Assembly: GCF_051106095.1 (NCBI RefSeq) | Contig: NC_135783.1 | Location: forward strand, 191,319,447 to 191,383,446 | Reading direction: 5' to 3' | DNA from: Pogona vitticeps | Taxonomy: Eukaryota; Chordata; Lepidosauria; Squamata; Agamidae | Length of the DNA: 64,000 bases | Part shown: positions 13,001-21,600 of the stretch, piece by piece | How positions within the stretch are numbered: position 1 is the first letter of the stretch | Layout: each line of letters begins with the position of its first letter | Made by a program: the position numbers and the translations under genes | Notes under the pieces: model-generated | The model's input: the letters and a program-made list of their open reading frames with translations, nothing else | The model's database searches: none | Told to the model about the DNA's origin: nothing

Positions 13001-15124
13001 GGCCAACTTTCTCCCACATCTAGATGGGCTATAACTCCCACCATTTTTGGCCATGTTGGCCGAGAGTGGACCTAGAATGAAGAAACCATTGTGGATTCTC
13101 AAGTAGTGGTGTCAAGTTTTTATACCTCGTATGTTTAAGAAATAAAACAATTACAGAAGCTATAGAAATAGCCCTGAAACTGCCTAAAAATATCATAGTT
13201 TTAACCTTGTGGTATGAAAGCATTGTTTATTACAATCCAGTCTGGCAAGTGAGGCTGCTGAAAGAGTAACATGTTTTTGAGAATCTCTTTTTCCATTTTG
13301 CTTTCCAATCCATACACGAGAGATATGAAAATAACATATACAGTGCTGCCCCGTTCCTGGAAAATCACTGTTAAGTGAAATCGTCGCCAAGCAGGAAAAA
13401 AAAAAACACCATTAGAATGCATTGAAAACCGGTCAATGCGTTACAATGGGGAAGTACCTCATTGTGCAGCGAAGATTGCCCATAGAGAACCGCCGATCAG
13501 CTGTTTAAAAATGCTGTCTTCCGAAGCAGGGGTCCGGAAAACAGCCATTTTGAGAAGGGAGGGAAGCCATTTTACAAAGGGAAGCCATTTTGCGGAACCG
13601 GAAAAATAGTTGTTTAGCGAACAAACGGTTCGCGAATCAGGCTCCTAATCGACGTCAAGTGAAAAAACCCCATTGGAACCATCGTTTTGCGATCGCAATA
13701 GCGATCGCAAAAAAACCTCATTGTAAAGCGATTTCGACGTCATGTGGGGTAAGCATCAAGCGGGGCACCACTGTACTGACATCTGATGGATGATTGGTGT
13801 AAATACATTTTGTTTTGCTTACTAGTTTTTCTGCTTGTGGTGTCATCAGACAGTAAAAGTAAACAAAGGCCTGCTAAGTGGCAACAAAGGGTCACTTTTA
13901 AGCAATAGTTGCTGCTTTGGGGCAGAATTAAGTAAACAAACATTAGAATATATAGATAACCAGTAGGGATGGGCATGAATCGGAAAAATTGTGATTCATT
14001 TTGATTTGTGATTCATCAAGTTTGATGAATCACAAATAACAAATTCATGAGTTTTTTTGACAAATTGACTTAATTCATTTTTGCATTTAAAGCCCTATAA
14101 AACACTCCCCCGGCACCTAGAGATGCCAAAATCGCAGAGAAGCTTCCCATGCCTCTTCCCTCCAAGCTCTGAAAGTTTAGTGAAGTTTGGGTTTGGGACA
14201 TCTGAATTATACACCCACAAAGAGGATCCCCCAGGAAAATTCCCCCCAGGCACCTAGAGACACCAAAATCTCTGAGAAGCTTTCCCTGACTCTCCTCTAC
14301 AATCTCCCCAAGCTTGGTGAAGACTGGGTTTCCGACATCCAAGTTATACACCCACAAAGTGGGTCCTTCAGGAAAAAGGCCCTTTGGCAGCTGGCTTGGG
14401 GAAATTTCCTTGGAGGTCCTTCTTTGTGGATTTATAACTCGGACATCTGAAATCCAGTCTTCATCAGACTTGGAATATCTGATGCAGTTCTCCTCACAAA
14501 TATGTCAGTATGTCTATGATTCTTACCAGCTTGACAAAACTCTGCACCCGCTGTTTTTTCTGTTTGTGGGGTACCATCTGCATCAATATCCATGCTAGAA
14601 CGCCACAGTTCAGAGAATCTGACTCGCTTTTCCTTGGGCATGTAGGCCCCATGCCACAAAGCTTTCAGCATGTAGTCCACAGCTATTAACATTTGCCCTA
14701 TTCTTGTGTCAAAGTATGCTGGAGGGAGAGAACAAGAAGTGCTCTGATCATAATTGGCATCCAAACTGATAGAAGGGATTTGGTTTAAGCAATAAATCCC
14801 AACGGACAATTCTCTGATCATCTGGTGGATTTCTCGACAGTCCAAATCAAGTCCTGGCTCAGCTGGGGCAAGCAAAATAACTGTCTGAACATTGATGGTT
14901 TCCATCTCGCCCATAAGTCCACTGGGAAGGTCCAACGGGTGACGCAGATCATCTTTGGATGCCAGCCAGCTACAGAACGAAGTGGTAAGCAATTCCTGAA
15001 GCTCATTTCGTTCATATTTCTCAAAGAAGGCACTAGCGTTTCTTTGCGCTGCCAAGTGGGCTAAGTAGGCAGCCTCGTCAGCCTGCTCATTTCGAGGTAC
15101 TATTTTTTTGATTGGTCTCAACAT
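852..15124 (-). CDS. ANKAR: ANKAR (ankyrin and armadillo repeat containing), 5' part, seven coding exons
   Basis: Seven exons were assembled on the minus strand: 15124-14527, 12433-11996, 9579-9416, 7429-7314, 6254-6077, 3909-3690 and 1059-852. Each is bounded by AG/GT and the phases chain (1,1,0,2,0,1,2) with no internal stop, giving about 640 residues. The peptide follows mammalian ANKAR as I remember it: a family-specific N-terminal region (for example NASAFFEKYERNELQELL, NEDPTYDPNSSEE, DDKVKTERELPPL), then the first ankyrin repeats (IHHAALYNR, PTALHLAAQ, GWMPIHFAAFYDN). Human ANKAR is about 1,430 residues, so the remaining ankyrin and all armadillo repeats should lie left of position 1. 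The molecular function is poorly known; the repeats suggest a protein-binding scaffold. The gene lies about 3 kb downstream of ASNSD1 on the same strand, the conserved vertebrate order. No promoter or upstream non-coding exon was identified. Confidence 0.95.
1087..1290 (-). repeat. L2-type LINE 3' end
   Basis: Reverse strand: an end with tatcccacccacactatcc and gtctgggcggcttacaac, preceded by an (ATTT)-like tail. It sits just upstream of ANKAR exon 7 in gene orientation. Confidence 0.65.
1620..2120 (+). repeat. L2-type LINE 3' end with RT C-terminal remnant
   Basis: Translation gives ERAFSVAAPRLWNSLPLEAR and FLFKQAFPE, the C-terminal signature of L2-like reverse transcriptases. It is followed by a 3' UTR with the typical ctgccttgggtcctttt segment and an A-rich end. 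Confidence 0.75.
2121..3689. other. ANKAR intron, no feature seen
   Basis: AT-rich intronic DNA between ANKAR exons 7 and 6. Short open frames on both strands lack family resemblance and splice support. Confidence 0.6.
3690..3909 (-). CDS. ANKAR: ANKAR coding exon 6 (first ankyrin repeat)
   Basis: The acceptor is ggttttag|AGTCTC and the donor CACAAG|GTACGA; 220 bp, phase 0 to phase 1. It begins SLSFGMKAAAERGLAAIF, aligning with human SIPFGMKSAAERG (remembered). It contains the first recognisable ankyrin repeat core, GYGLIHHAALYNRVAIICQ, where GLIHHAA stands in for the usual TPLHLAA. Confidence 0.93.
3910..6076. other. ANKAR intron, no strong feature
   Basis: Intron between exons 6 and 5. 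It contains scattered old repeat remnants, for example caatgggtctactc near 4581, but nothing that can be delimited. Confidence 0.5.
6077..6254 (-). CDS. ANKAR: ANKAR coding exon 5
   Basis: The acceptor is ggtccag|CTATTA after a pyrimidine-rich tract and the donor TGTAAG|GTATGT; 178 bp, phase 2 to phase 0. It encodes YYVIGIELEPFY, KTQWWGAINEVI, KRLPLTDVQAMEQFKKRFGY and KAIKCK, all close to ANKAR. The acceptor was fixed by the phase of exon 4, because the open frame itself extends further upstream into intron. Confidence 0.92.
6255..7313. other. ANKAR intron, no feature seen
   Basis: Intron between exons 5 and 4, with a purine-rich AAAG tract near 6870-6905. The overlapping open frames here (about 130 codons at most) show no recognisable domain. 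Confidence 0.55.
7314..7429 (-). CDS. ANKAR: ANKAR coding exon 4 (short exon)
   Basis: This 116-bp exon was found by searching for the segment missing between exons 3 and 5. The acceptor is cttttaatag|GATGCC and the donor AAGAG|GTAAAG. It starts in phase 0, as exon 3 requires, and ends in phase 2, as exon 5 requires. It encodes DAYNEMHTCVTSHLAQLL and ends YPIPIMDFHGKS, with the last serine split across the junction. The C-terminal half resembles the human segment remembered as YSIPVMEFHGKS; the first half is more diverged. Confidence 0.88.
7430..9415. other. ANKAR intron holding an L2 LINE remnant
   Basis: Intron between exons 4 and 3. At 8335-8580 on the minus strand lies an L2-type LINE end: peptide PLPVEIRLAPSLGVFRN with KTWLFGQAF, and tail tatcccacccatctagacc with an (ATTT)n run. 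The rest shows no feature. Confidence 0.7.
9416..9579 (-). CDS. ANKAR: ANKAR coding exon 3
   Basis: The acceptor is tttttaacag|ATGAC and the donor AAG|GTATTG; 164 bp, phase 1 to phase 0. The peptide DDKVKTERELPPL leads into a stretch ending GGIEFDIGTPSVEDVSQNIK. The 5'-truncated Sauria SINE at 9620 begins only about 40 bp upstream of this acceptor, on the opposite strand. Confidence 0.93.
9620..9868 (+). repeat. Sauria SINE, 5'-truncated
   Basis: It matches the other Sauria SINEs in the window from gacggagtgagctc through gttcgaaagcatgcaa, ctctatggcttggagac and gagtcggacacgactgga to ggggaatctttacctttacc. The tRNA head is absent. It lies antisense in the ANKAR intron close to the exon 3 acceptor. 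Confidence 0.85.
10040..10640 (+). repeat. L2-type LINE fragment
   Basis: Translated pieces resemble L2 reverse transcriptase (FNIYMKLLGE) and LQLVQNAAARLLTG-like sequence. The 3' end carries gagttgccttgggtcccc and an ATAAATAAA tail. Confidence 0.7.
10645..11165 (+). repeat. CR1 LINE 3' end
   Basis: The CR1 tail section aacaccaggaagaacctcct occurs near 10671. Further on are ctttggaggttttgaaacag, ggccggatggcc and gggtgccttccaacttta, as in other CR1 3' ends. The middle, 10790-11010, is diverged or foreign. Confidence 0.7.
11467..11775 (-). repeat. CR1 LINE 3' end
   Basis: A reverse-strand CR1 tail closely parallel to the copy at 446-725 (ccccctgttcaagg, cactctgggatgattgag). It is adjacent to ANKAR exon 2 on its 3' side. 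Confidence 0.8.
11996..12433 (-). CDS. ANKAR: ANKAR coding exon 2
   Basis: The acceptor is gatatag|GTCTAG and the donor TCAG|GTAGGA; length 438 bp, phase 1 to phase 1. The peptide includes NEDPTYDPNSSEE, YQRLQQRLGLQQKL and a hydrophobic stretch IAYLKLMSFLIPFIIG followed by a KRKNK basic patch. This matches the corresponding ANKAR segment. The hydrophobic run could look like a membrane helix but is a conserved part of this soluble-looking family. Confidence 0.93.
12434..13340. other. ANKAR intron, no strong feature
   Basis: Intronic DNA upstream of exon 2. A short stretch near 12990-13075 with ctataactcccaccat resembles decayed hAT-type MITE ends. Nothing else is supported. Confidence 0.5.
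13341..13773. mobile_element. CAGTGGTGCC-family palindromic MITE (Tc1/mariner-type)
   Basis: 433 bp from CAGTGCTGCCCCG to GGGGCACCACTG, with TA on each side. The interior has the family hallmarks gccattttg, gatcagctg and gcgatcgcaa. It is non-coding, and it is CpG-rich in AT-rich intron. Confidence 0.85.
13964..14480. mobile_element. hAT-like element fragment with tandem and inverted 137-bp subrepeats
   Basis: It starts TAGGGATGGGCATGAATC, a hAT-like end. It holds two direct units starting at 14112 and 14249 (ggcacctagaga...acccacaaag) and then an inverted partial unit at about 14390-14480. The same family forms the right part of the element at 47173-48828. No right terminus was found, and the similarity stops about 50 bp before the donor of ANKAR exon 1. 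Confidence 0.7.
14527..15124 (-). CDS. ANKAR: ANKAR coding exon 1 (start codon)
   Basis: The start codon is at 15124-15122 and the peptide opens MLRPIKKIVPRNEQADEA. It continues through the conserved stretches IYCLNQIPSISLDANYDQS and YMLKALWHGAYMPKEKRVRF. The donor reads CTG|GTAAGA after residue 199 (phase 1). A good acceptor, ttttatag|TTAGA at 15155, implies that the exon carries 31 nt of 5' UTR and that a further upstream non-coding exon exists; that exon was not located. A hAT-type repeat ends only about 50 bp beyond the donor. Confidence 0.95.
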
Positions 15125-15692
15125 TATTCAGCCTTTTTCTTCCTGTGATTTCTAACTATAAAAGTACACAAAAATAGAGTTAAGTGCCCTACAATCTGTT
15201 GGGTGAGAAATATTTTTATCAGGAGAACATGCGAACATGCGGTCCTTCATATAGTGTTGGGCTTCTGGTTCCTACCGTTCCTAGTCAGTCTGGCAAATGG
15301 TGAGAGGTGACGGTAGTAGTAGCTCCTTACCATCTGGAGGCCCACAGGTTCCCTGCTACTGCGATGTGAATGAAAAGAAAGCAAATCAACCGGAGTCATA
15401 TAACCATTTCAGTATTAAATGATGGGATAGGGCAATGTGATGATTACTGAGGTTGGGTAATAACCCCTTTGGTGGCTTAATGTTAATTCCCTAATATTGA
15501 AGACCTATAAAAAGTGATAATGAAATGCCATAATTATGCTTTATTCCTTTTAGACAGGGAAGTTCAAAAGGCTTTATCACTCTTTGTGACCTCCTGCAAA
15601 CTATAGTTCCACAAGGGAATGAAATATCTGCACCATTGGTAATGACATCTCAGTTGTTATTGATAAGGATACTGTACATCCATACACTAGAC

Positions 15693-15828
15693 CAGTGGTT
15701 CTTAACCTTTGTTACTTGGATGTTTTTGAACTGCAACTCCCAGAAACCCCAGCCAGCACAGTTGGTGGTGAAGGCTTCTGGGAGTTGCAGTCCAAAACTC
15801 CTGAGTAACCCAAGGTTAAGAACCAGTG
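15693..15828. mobile_element. hAT-type MITE with exact 8-bp target duplication
   Basis: 136 bp, terminal inverted repeats CAGTGGTTCTTAACCTT and its complement, flanked on both sides by CACTAGAC (15685-15692 and 15829-15836). The interior is a near-palindrome around the actcccagaaa motif. The intact duplication suggests a moderately recent insertion. Confidence 0.9.
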
Positions 15829-16816
15829 CACTAGACCAACATTTATGTGATTTATTGAGATTAATGAAAAGGTTCTGGATGAGTTGCAGTTCACCCTTGA
15901 ATCACGGAATTGGAAGGGATCTGGAGGCTCACTTAATCCCAACATCCTGTCGATTCAAGGAATCCAAAGATGGAGGATCTCTGATAGATGGCCATCGAAA
16001 CTCTGAAATAAGACCTTGAGAGGAGAGCCACTACCCTCTGCAGCAGGCAGTTTAATACATGTACCTTTACTGTACAAAATTGAGATTCGATGAAGGGGGG
16101 ATAAAGCTAAGGACGATGAAACCCCAACTTAGCAATAAATTGTAGTATCTAAACTGCTGTGGAAAATTGCTGAAAAAACACATATTTTATGGAGGATGAT
16201 TAAAATTAACATTAAGTTTGTTTGGAAGAGGAAGATAAAGCAAATGGCAGTTTTACCTGTTACAATGGAAATTTAGCAGGTGCACTCTCTCCAAATACTG
16301 TTAGGAGAATATTGCATTGCGGAATATTCATTCATTAGCAAATTCATACAGCTATTTTATTCTACAATACATACCAAAGTTCAGGGAAGCCTGCTGTCAG
16401 TATGCTACAGGCACAAAAGAGCTCATGTCTCACACGCAAGAATTACACTATGGTAACCTGCATTGGCAGGACAATCCTGTGCTGCAAATAAGCCCCACTG
16501 AATTCAATGGAGCTTTCTTCTAAGAAGACATGGCCACTCACCACGCTGGCTAGGATTTTGGTTTAAATCACACTACCAATAATTTACAATCTACCATTTA
16601 ACACATTAGAGTTCATTCTGGATTGATTAGAAATATTTGTATTATTTTTTCCAACAGAGGTACACATGTCAACTAAGCAGATTAAGAGAAAAACTCAAAG
16701 GCTACAGTCCTGTAGAGCAGAGCTGAGGAAACAATTTAGGGGCCTCTTCAGAAGACTTTCACAACCGGACAGATTTGTATGGAAGACAATGATTCATTAG
16801 CATAGTTATCCCTATA

Positions 16817-16952
16817 CAGTGGTCCCGAACCTTAGGCCTCCAGATGTTCTTGGACTTCAGCTCCCAGAAATCCTGGCTAACAGAGGTGGTGATGAAGGTT
16901 TCTGGGAGTTGTAGTCCAAGAATATCTGGAGGCCCAAGGTTGGGGACCATTG
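16817..16952. mobile_element. hAT-type MITE
   Basis: Same architecture as the copy at 15693: CAGTGGTCCCGAACCTT at the left, AAGGTTGGGGACCATTG at the right, and ctcccagaaatcctgg inside. No convincing target duplication remains. Confidence 0.75.
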
Positions 16953-18078
16953 CTGTAAATCATTTAGGAATTTTAATGAGCATAACTGGGCACTTAGAAT
17001 CGGACGCAGAAATAAAGCAGAAGTTGGTAAGTCTCCTACAGTAAAACACCAATCAACAGTCTGGTAATAGCATTATGGGTCATTTCAAAGGTCCATATAA
17101 TTTAAAACAATATTCCTACTTGGGTGTGGTGTGTAAACAGAGCAGGAGGCTAGGATGCTGTTAGCCATACCACCAGAACTCAAGCATTTTTTTTGCTGTT
17201 ATTACTGCAGTAACACTAATTATGTATTTTTGTCACAAAGTAATGTGATCACCCTGAATATTATGTACCTTGAAGTAGGGGGTGGTGCCCTTTCTCCCAA
17301 TTAGCAAACTCTCCTGGGCCAGCCTTGACGAGGACAAAGCCTCCCTGTTTACTGTCCAACTATCCTAACTAGTTACGTGTAAGGCAATGGCAGGACAAAA
17401 ACAATGCAAAGTTTTGAAAAGTAAATGATCAATAACGTCAAATACGACACCTGAAATTGTATTTTTTCCCCCTGAGGCAAGGCAGTAAAAAAAATGAGAA
17501 TGGCTAGACACAGAGAGACTTAAAAGGAGAAAGAGGAGAGACAGAGGTGGGGGGGAAATCTTAAAAGTGACATTCCAAAGTACCACAGAAAGGCCTCCCA
17601 AGATCCAGGCCCTGTTTTATAAAAAGAAGCCCAGGCCAGAACTCAGGCAGCCATTGGGAGGCTTCCTTTTTTCGCCCTGGGATTAGATCGCAACCACTTT
17701 GCTTTCTTCAGCTGTTACTTAGTGAGCTGTGTAGGAGGAGAAGCTGGCCAGTTGTGGTCGCTATGGAAACTAGAGAACAATGGAGGAGGTCAACTGTGAG
17801 GCAGGTCATGGAGAAAGAGTGTTACAGGGTCATTCCCACCATTTTCTGGGGCGGTGGGGGAGAAGGGCTTGGTCTTCATAGGATCAGCTGATGGAAAGGG
17901 CAGTCCAGGACCGTGTTCGCCCAGCTCCGTCTTGTAGGAACAGGTCTTAATAACTGTTCAGCCTCTTGTGGAAACTAAACAAAGGGTAGTGTCCATTTCT
18001 ATGGAAATTCCTTTGAACCCCATGGCTAAAATGTACCCAAAAGAAAAAAAAACATACTGAGATATTAAACAAAACAAC

Positions 18079-18084
18079 TTTATT
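18079..18084 (-). promoter_or_regulatory. candidate ASNSD1 polyadenylation signal
   Basis: AATAAA on the minus strand, about 305 bp past the ASNSD1 stop codon. This implies a 3' UTR of roughly 330 nt ending near 18060. It is the first canonical hexamer noticed downstream of the stop; actual use is not shown by sequence. Confidence 0.55.
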
Positions 18085-18389
18085 TTGCTTCATATATAAG
18101 ACACAGAAATAGCTTTTAAAACATAGCCCAATCTAGCTAGTTAGCCATGGCCAGACTCCACAGAAACCCAACAGAATTAAGTTAGTTGTAATGTCTGATC
18201 CCATGTTTTCAATGGGACAGGTAGCTTGATAGTGCCCATTAAATCAGAAATTAAATCTTACTGGTCCAACGGGGACTTGCTGTCAATCAGATACTAGAAC
18301 CACTGCCTCTGTTACCTCAGAAGTTTCCTGGACTGCATCTACAGCGTGATTCATCTGCCAAAGGGAGCCTCGAAGCCTGTGCATAACAG

Positions 18390-18645
18390 CTACTCTACTG
18401 AAACAGACTGAAGTCTTGTGCATTTGTCACACGCCTTTTCGTTTCTGTTCTCCATTTTCGCAATCCTGGAGCCAAACTGCATCGCCCTCTTTGGCAGGAC
18501 CGAGGAGGCTGTCAAGCCGAGCTCCACAGCTGCCAGGCGCAAAAGCAGTTTCTCCCCAATGCCTCGAGGCAGAGCCAAGTTTGCTTTTTCCCAGACAGGA
18601 AGAGAATTAAGAAAAGATACAACTTCTTCATCAAGAAAGGGGAAC
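18390..18645 (-). CDS. ASNSD1: ASNSD1 coding exon 3 (stop codon)
   Basis: The acceptor is tcacttcag|GTTCCC. The exon encodes [20 protein letters not shown], then [19 protein letters not shown] and [14 protein letters not shown], ending SVSVE at a TAG stop (18392-18390). The tail is slightly shorter than in the human protein as I remember it. Confidence 0.95.
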
Positions 18646-21600
18646 CTGAAGTGAAAAGAAATGTTATGTAAGAAACAAAGGGTTACATTCCAAAGACAAC
18701 ATTTAAACTGCTTCGAAAGAAAATCCTTATGAACTGATTCTGGTAGTTGCAATGATGAGTTAGCCTTCTCAAAGTGTCGAAATGAACTTTAATACATACT
18801 TATGTCTATAAAAATACACTAGTGCAAGCCCATAAATGGGTACTATGGATGTCTATAACTTATTACTAGGGTATGTAACTGATTTAGTTTAGATCTAACC
18901 CTGTATCTCTAAGTTTTAGACTGATTTTTTAAAAATTATTTATTTACTTATTTTTATTCCACCTTTCTCATTAAAAGTTAAAAAGTTGGCTTACATCACT
19001 GAAAGGCAATGCTGAAAACAATGAATATACAACGAGGTTTACATACCATATTTTTCCATTTATAAGACACTCTGATGTATAAGACAACACCACTTTTCTA
19101 ACCCCAAATTAGAAAATTTTATCGCTGTTTTCCCTGCCACTCCGTAAGCCTGCAGCTTAGCAAAAGAAGGTGGAAAGCAGCGGTTAAAGGGCTGCAGGAT
19201 CCCTCTGATGAGCACATTCAGTCAACCAGCAGCACTGGGTCTCCGGAAATGGAAAAGGTGGCATAAGCTGGGCACGCCTGAAAAAGTCCCCCCGCTACTT
19301 TGAAAACAACCCGAGGGGCGGTCACAGAAAATCAGCAGTTCCTCCTTTAGCATCTCAATTTATGAGACAGTTTGCAAAAGGCGGATGGGGATCACCCCCG
19401 CCCTTCTGTCAACAAATTGCTAGACATGGGGGAGCTGCTTGGCTCACAGATGCCTCCCACAGCCCCATTTGCGACCCCTTTCCCACCTCTGGCCACCCTG
19501 CCTGTCTTGCAAGAGGTCCCCACAGCAGCTCTCCTTGTCCCACGGACACACCCAGCGGCAGCCCCCACTCGCCACCAGGCTGGCAACATGGCTGCTGTTC
19601 CCAACACTTGCACAAGTTCCCTGCAACTTGCCTTTTCCCTGAGCTCAAATCTGCTCTGAGATTGCCTGACAGCCATGGTGGCGGTAGAAGCCGCAGCCTG
19701 AAGGCAAGCCACTCGTCCCCAAGCCGGCATCCTCCCTGGGGCAGGTAGCCACCTCGCCCACCCACCCGCTTGCCACTGAGCAGGCGATGGGAAGACGGTG
19801 CCAAGAGGAAGCAGCAGGTCTCAGCAAAGTTTCACCCGTGGCACCTCCACCCCACCGGCTGGGGCTCACCCTGAAACACGGGCAAGCACGTCATCACCTT
19901 CAGAGAGGTCCTTGATGCACTCAAAGGTGATCTCGAACTGAAAGGGGTTGCAGAATGGGGAAGGGTTGTCCAGCACCACCACATTGTTCACCTGAACCTT
20001 TGCCATCTTGGGTGGGAGGACCCACAAGCAATACTGGCTGCGGGTCCCTGGCAGCCCCGCAAAGTCCAAAGGGTCCTCCTTGCTCTTGCATGGACAAACC
20101 CCGGAGCAGGCCGGCGGTCTAGCAGCAAGTTAGGAAACTTTTCGTTCTTCATCCTTCCCCCTTTGAACCCACTCCCGCTCGCCTTCCTAATCCTACTCTT
20201 TCCCCCGCTTCGCGCTGCTGCTTTCCTTGCCACTTTGCTAAGCCTCCCTAGCAAAAGGAGGGGGAAAGTAGAGGTCAAAGGGCTGCAGGATCCCTTTGAC
20301 TGCTGCTTTCCCCCTCCTTTTGCTAAAGAGGCTTAGCAAAGTGGTGGGGAAAGCAGCGGTCAGAGGGATCCTGCAGCTTACTTCCATGTATAAGACGACC
20401 CTCAATTTTTTGTCTAAAGAATTTAGACCAAAGTATTGTCTTATACACAGAAAAATATGGTAATTAAAAGAGACAATATTTAAAGCAAAGATCAATGGGT
20501 AAAAAGAGGCAGCTTAGATCATGAAAAGGCGTTATTAAAGCTGATATAATAAGTAAACAAATATTAAAAAGAACAAACAAGTACCAGATACTGTGGACAC
20601 ATCTAAAAGCACAGGCAAGTTGTGTTAAGAGTGTACCTACACTACACATTTATAGCAGTTTGGTTCTACTGCCATGTCTCTGTCCTAAGGAATCCTGGGA
20701 TTTGTAGTTTGGTGAAGTACTTGGCATACTCTGCTGTAGTTCAGGGAAGGACAGTAGAGCTCTGCAACAGAGAATTCTAAAGTTTGTTTTATTTTTGCAA
20801 AACTACAAATCCCAGGATCCCTCAGGATAGAACAGTTAAAACAGGATAAACTACTGGATATTCCCATGGTCTCTAGATAGCATGAAGAACTGTTGTTCTT
20901 TAATGTGGAATTACTTGCACAGTTACTTGGATCCCAACCACTGGAAGATAAAGACTATTTGTACAAAGAAAGATAAATCTAATCGTGCAAACCTGCTGTG
21001 ACAAGTTATATTCTGAGCCTGGTTTCATACACAAGGAGTAGACAGAGTAGACACCTAAAGTAGACACAGAACTGCCTTGCACAGTTCCGTTATAATCTTG
21101 ATACCTTTCAGTGAGGAGACAGGTTCATCTGGAATCTATATATTTCACTGCCAATGAGTTGCTGCTGCTTGAGATGTTAAACAAAAAAATGTGACAACCA
21201 GATGAGCACATTATGCTGACACATTGCTCTCTGGACATTACTTTGCCTTAAGGTCAGGGTGGGCTAAGTGCAGCCCTCCAGGTATTACTAGTCTGGTGTG
21301 GCAGCTGCTTCTCACTAACATCTAATCCAGAAGGTCTCTAAATTTCTAGGGCTAAATTAGACATTATGCATTACATGCTGCAGCCTTCTCTGGCACTTGC
21401 CCCTCCTTCCTCCTGTAATCTGGACAGCACAGAGTGGGTATCCATGGTCCTCCAAATATTGTTGGACTGCAGCTCACATCAGCCGTGGTCTGCAATAATG
21501 GACAGCTAGAAAACCATCATCTGAACGGCCTCAGGTGCGTACCCCTGGTACAGAATCTATGACGTGGTGTTATCGATGATGCACTTCCCTGCCCATGTTC

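Larger units (their letters stand above)
15156..18060. other. ANKAR-ASNSD1 intergenic region and ANKAR 5' region
   Basis: About 2.9 kb between the genes. It contains two small hAT MITEs (listed separately). A moderately GC-rich patch at about 17640-17950 could hold an ANKAR promoter or upstream exon, but no specific element was identified. Confidence 0.5.

Noticed and set aside
14112-14480. CRISPR-like or satellite array
   Set aside because: Only two direct units plus an inverted one, shared with a dispersed hAT-like element.
19362-19869. Cluster of overlapping open frames (up to 131 codons) on both strands
   Set aside because: They arise from GC-rich, stop-poor captured DNA inside the transposon. 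None has a family resemblance, and only the ASF1A exon is supported.
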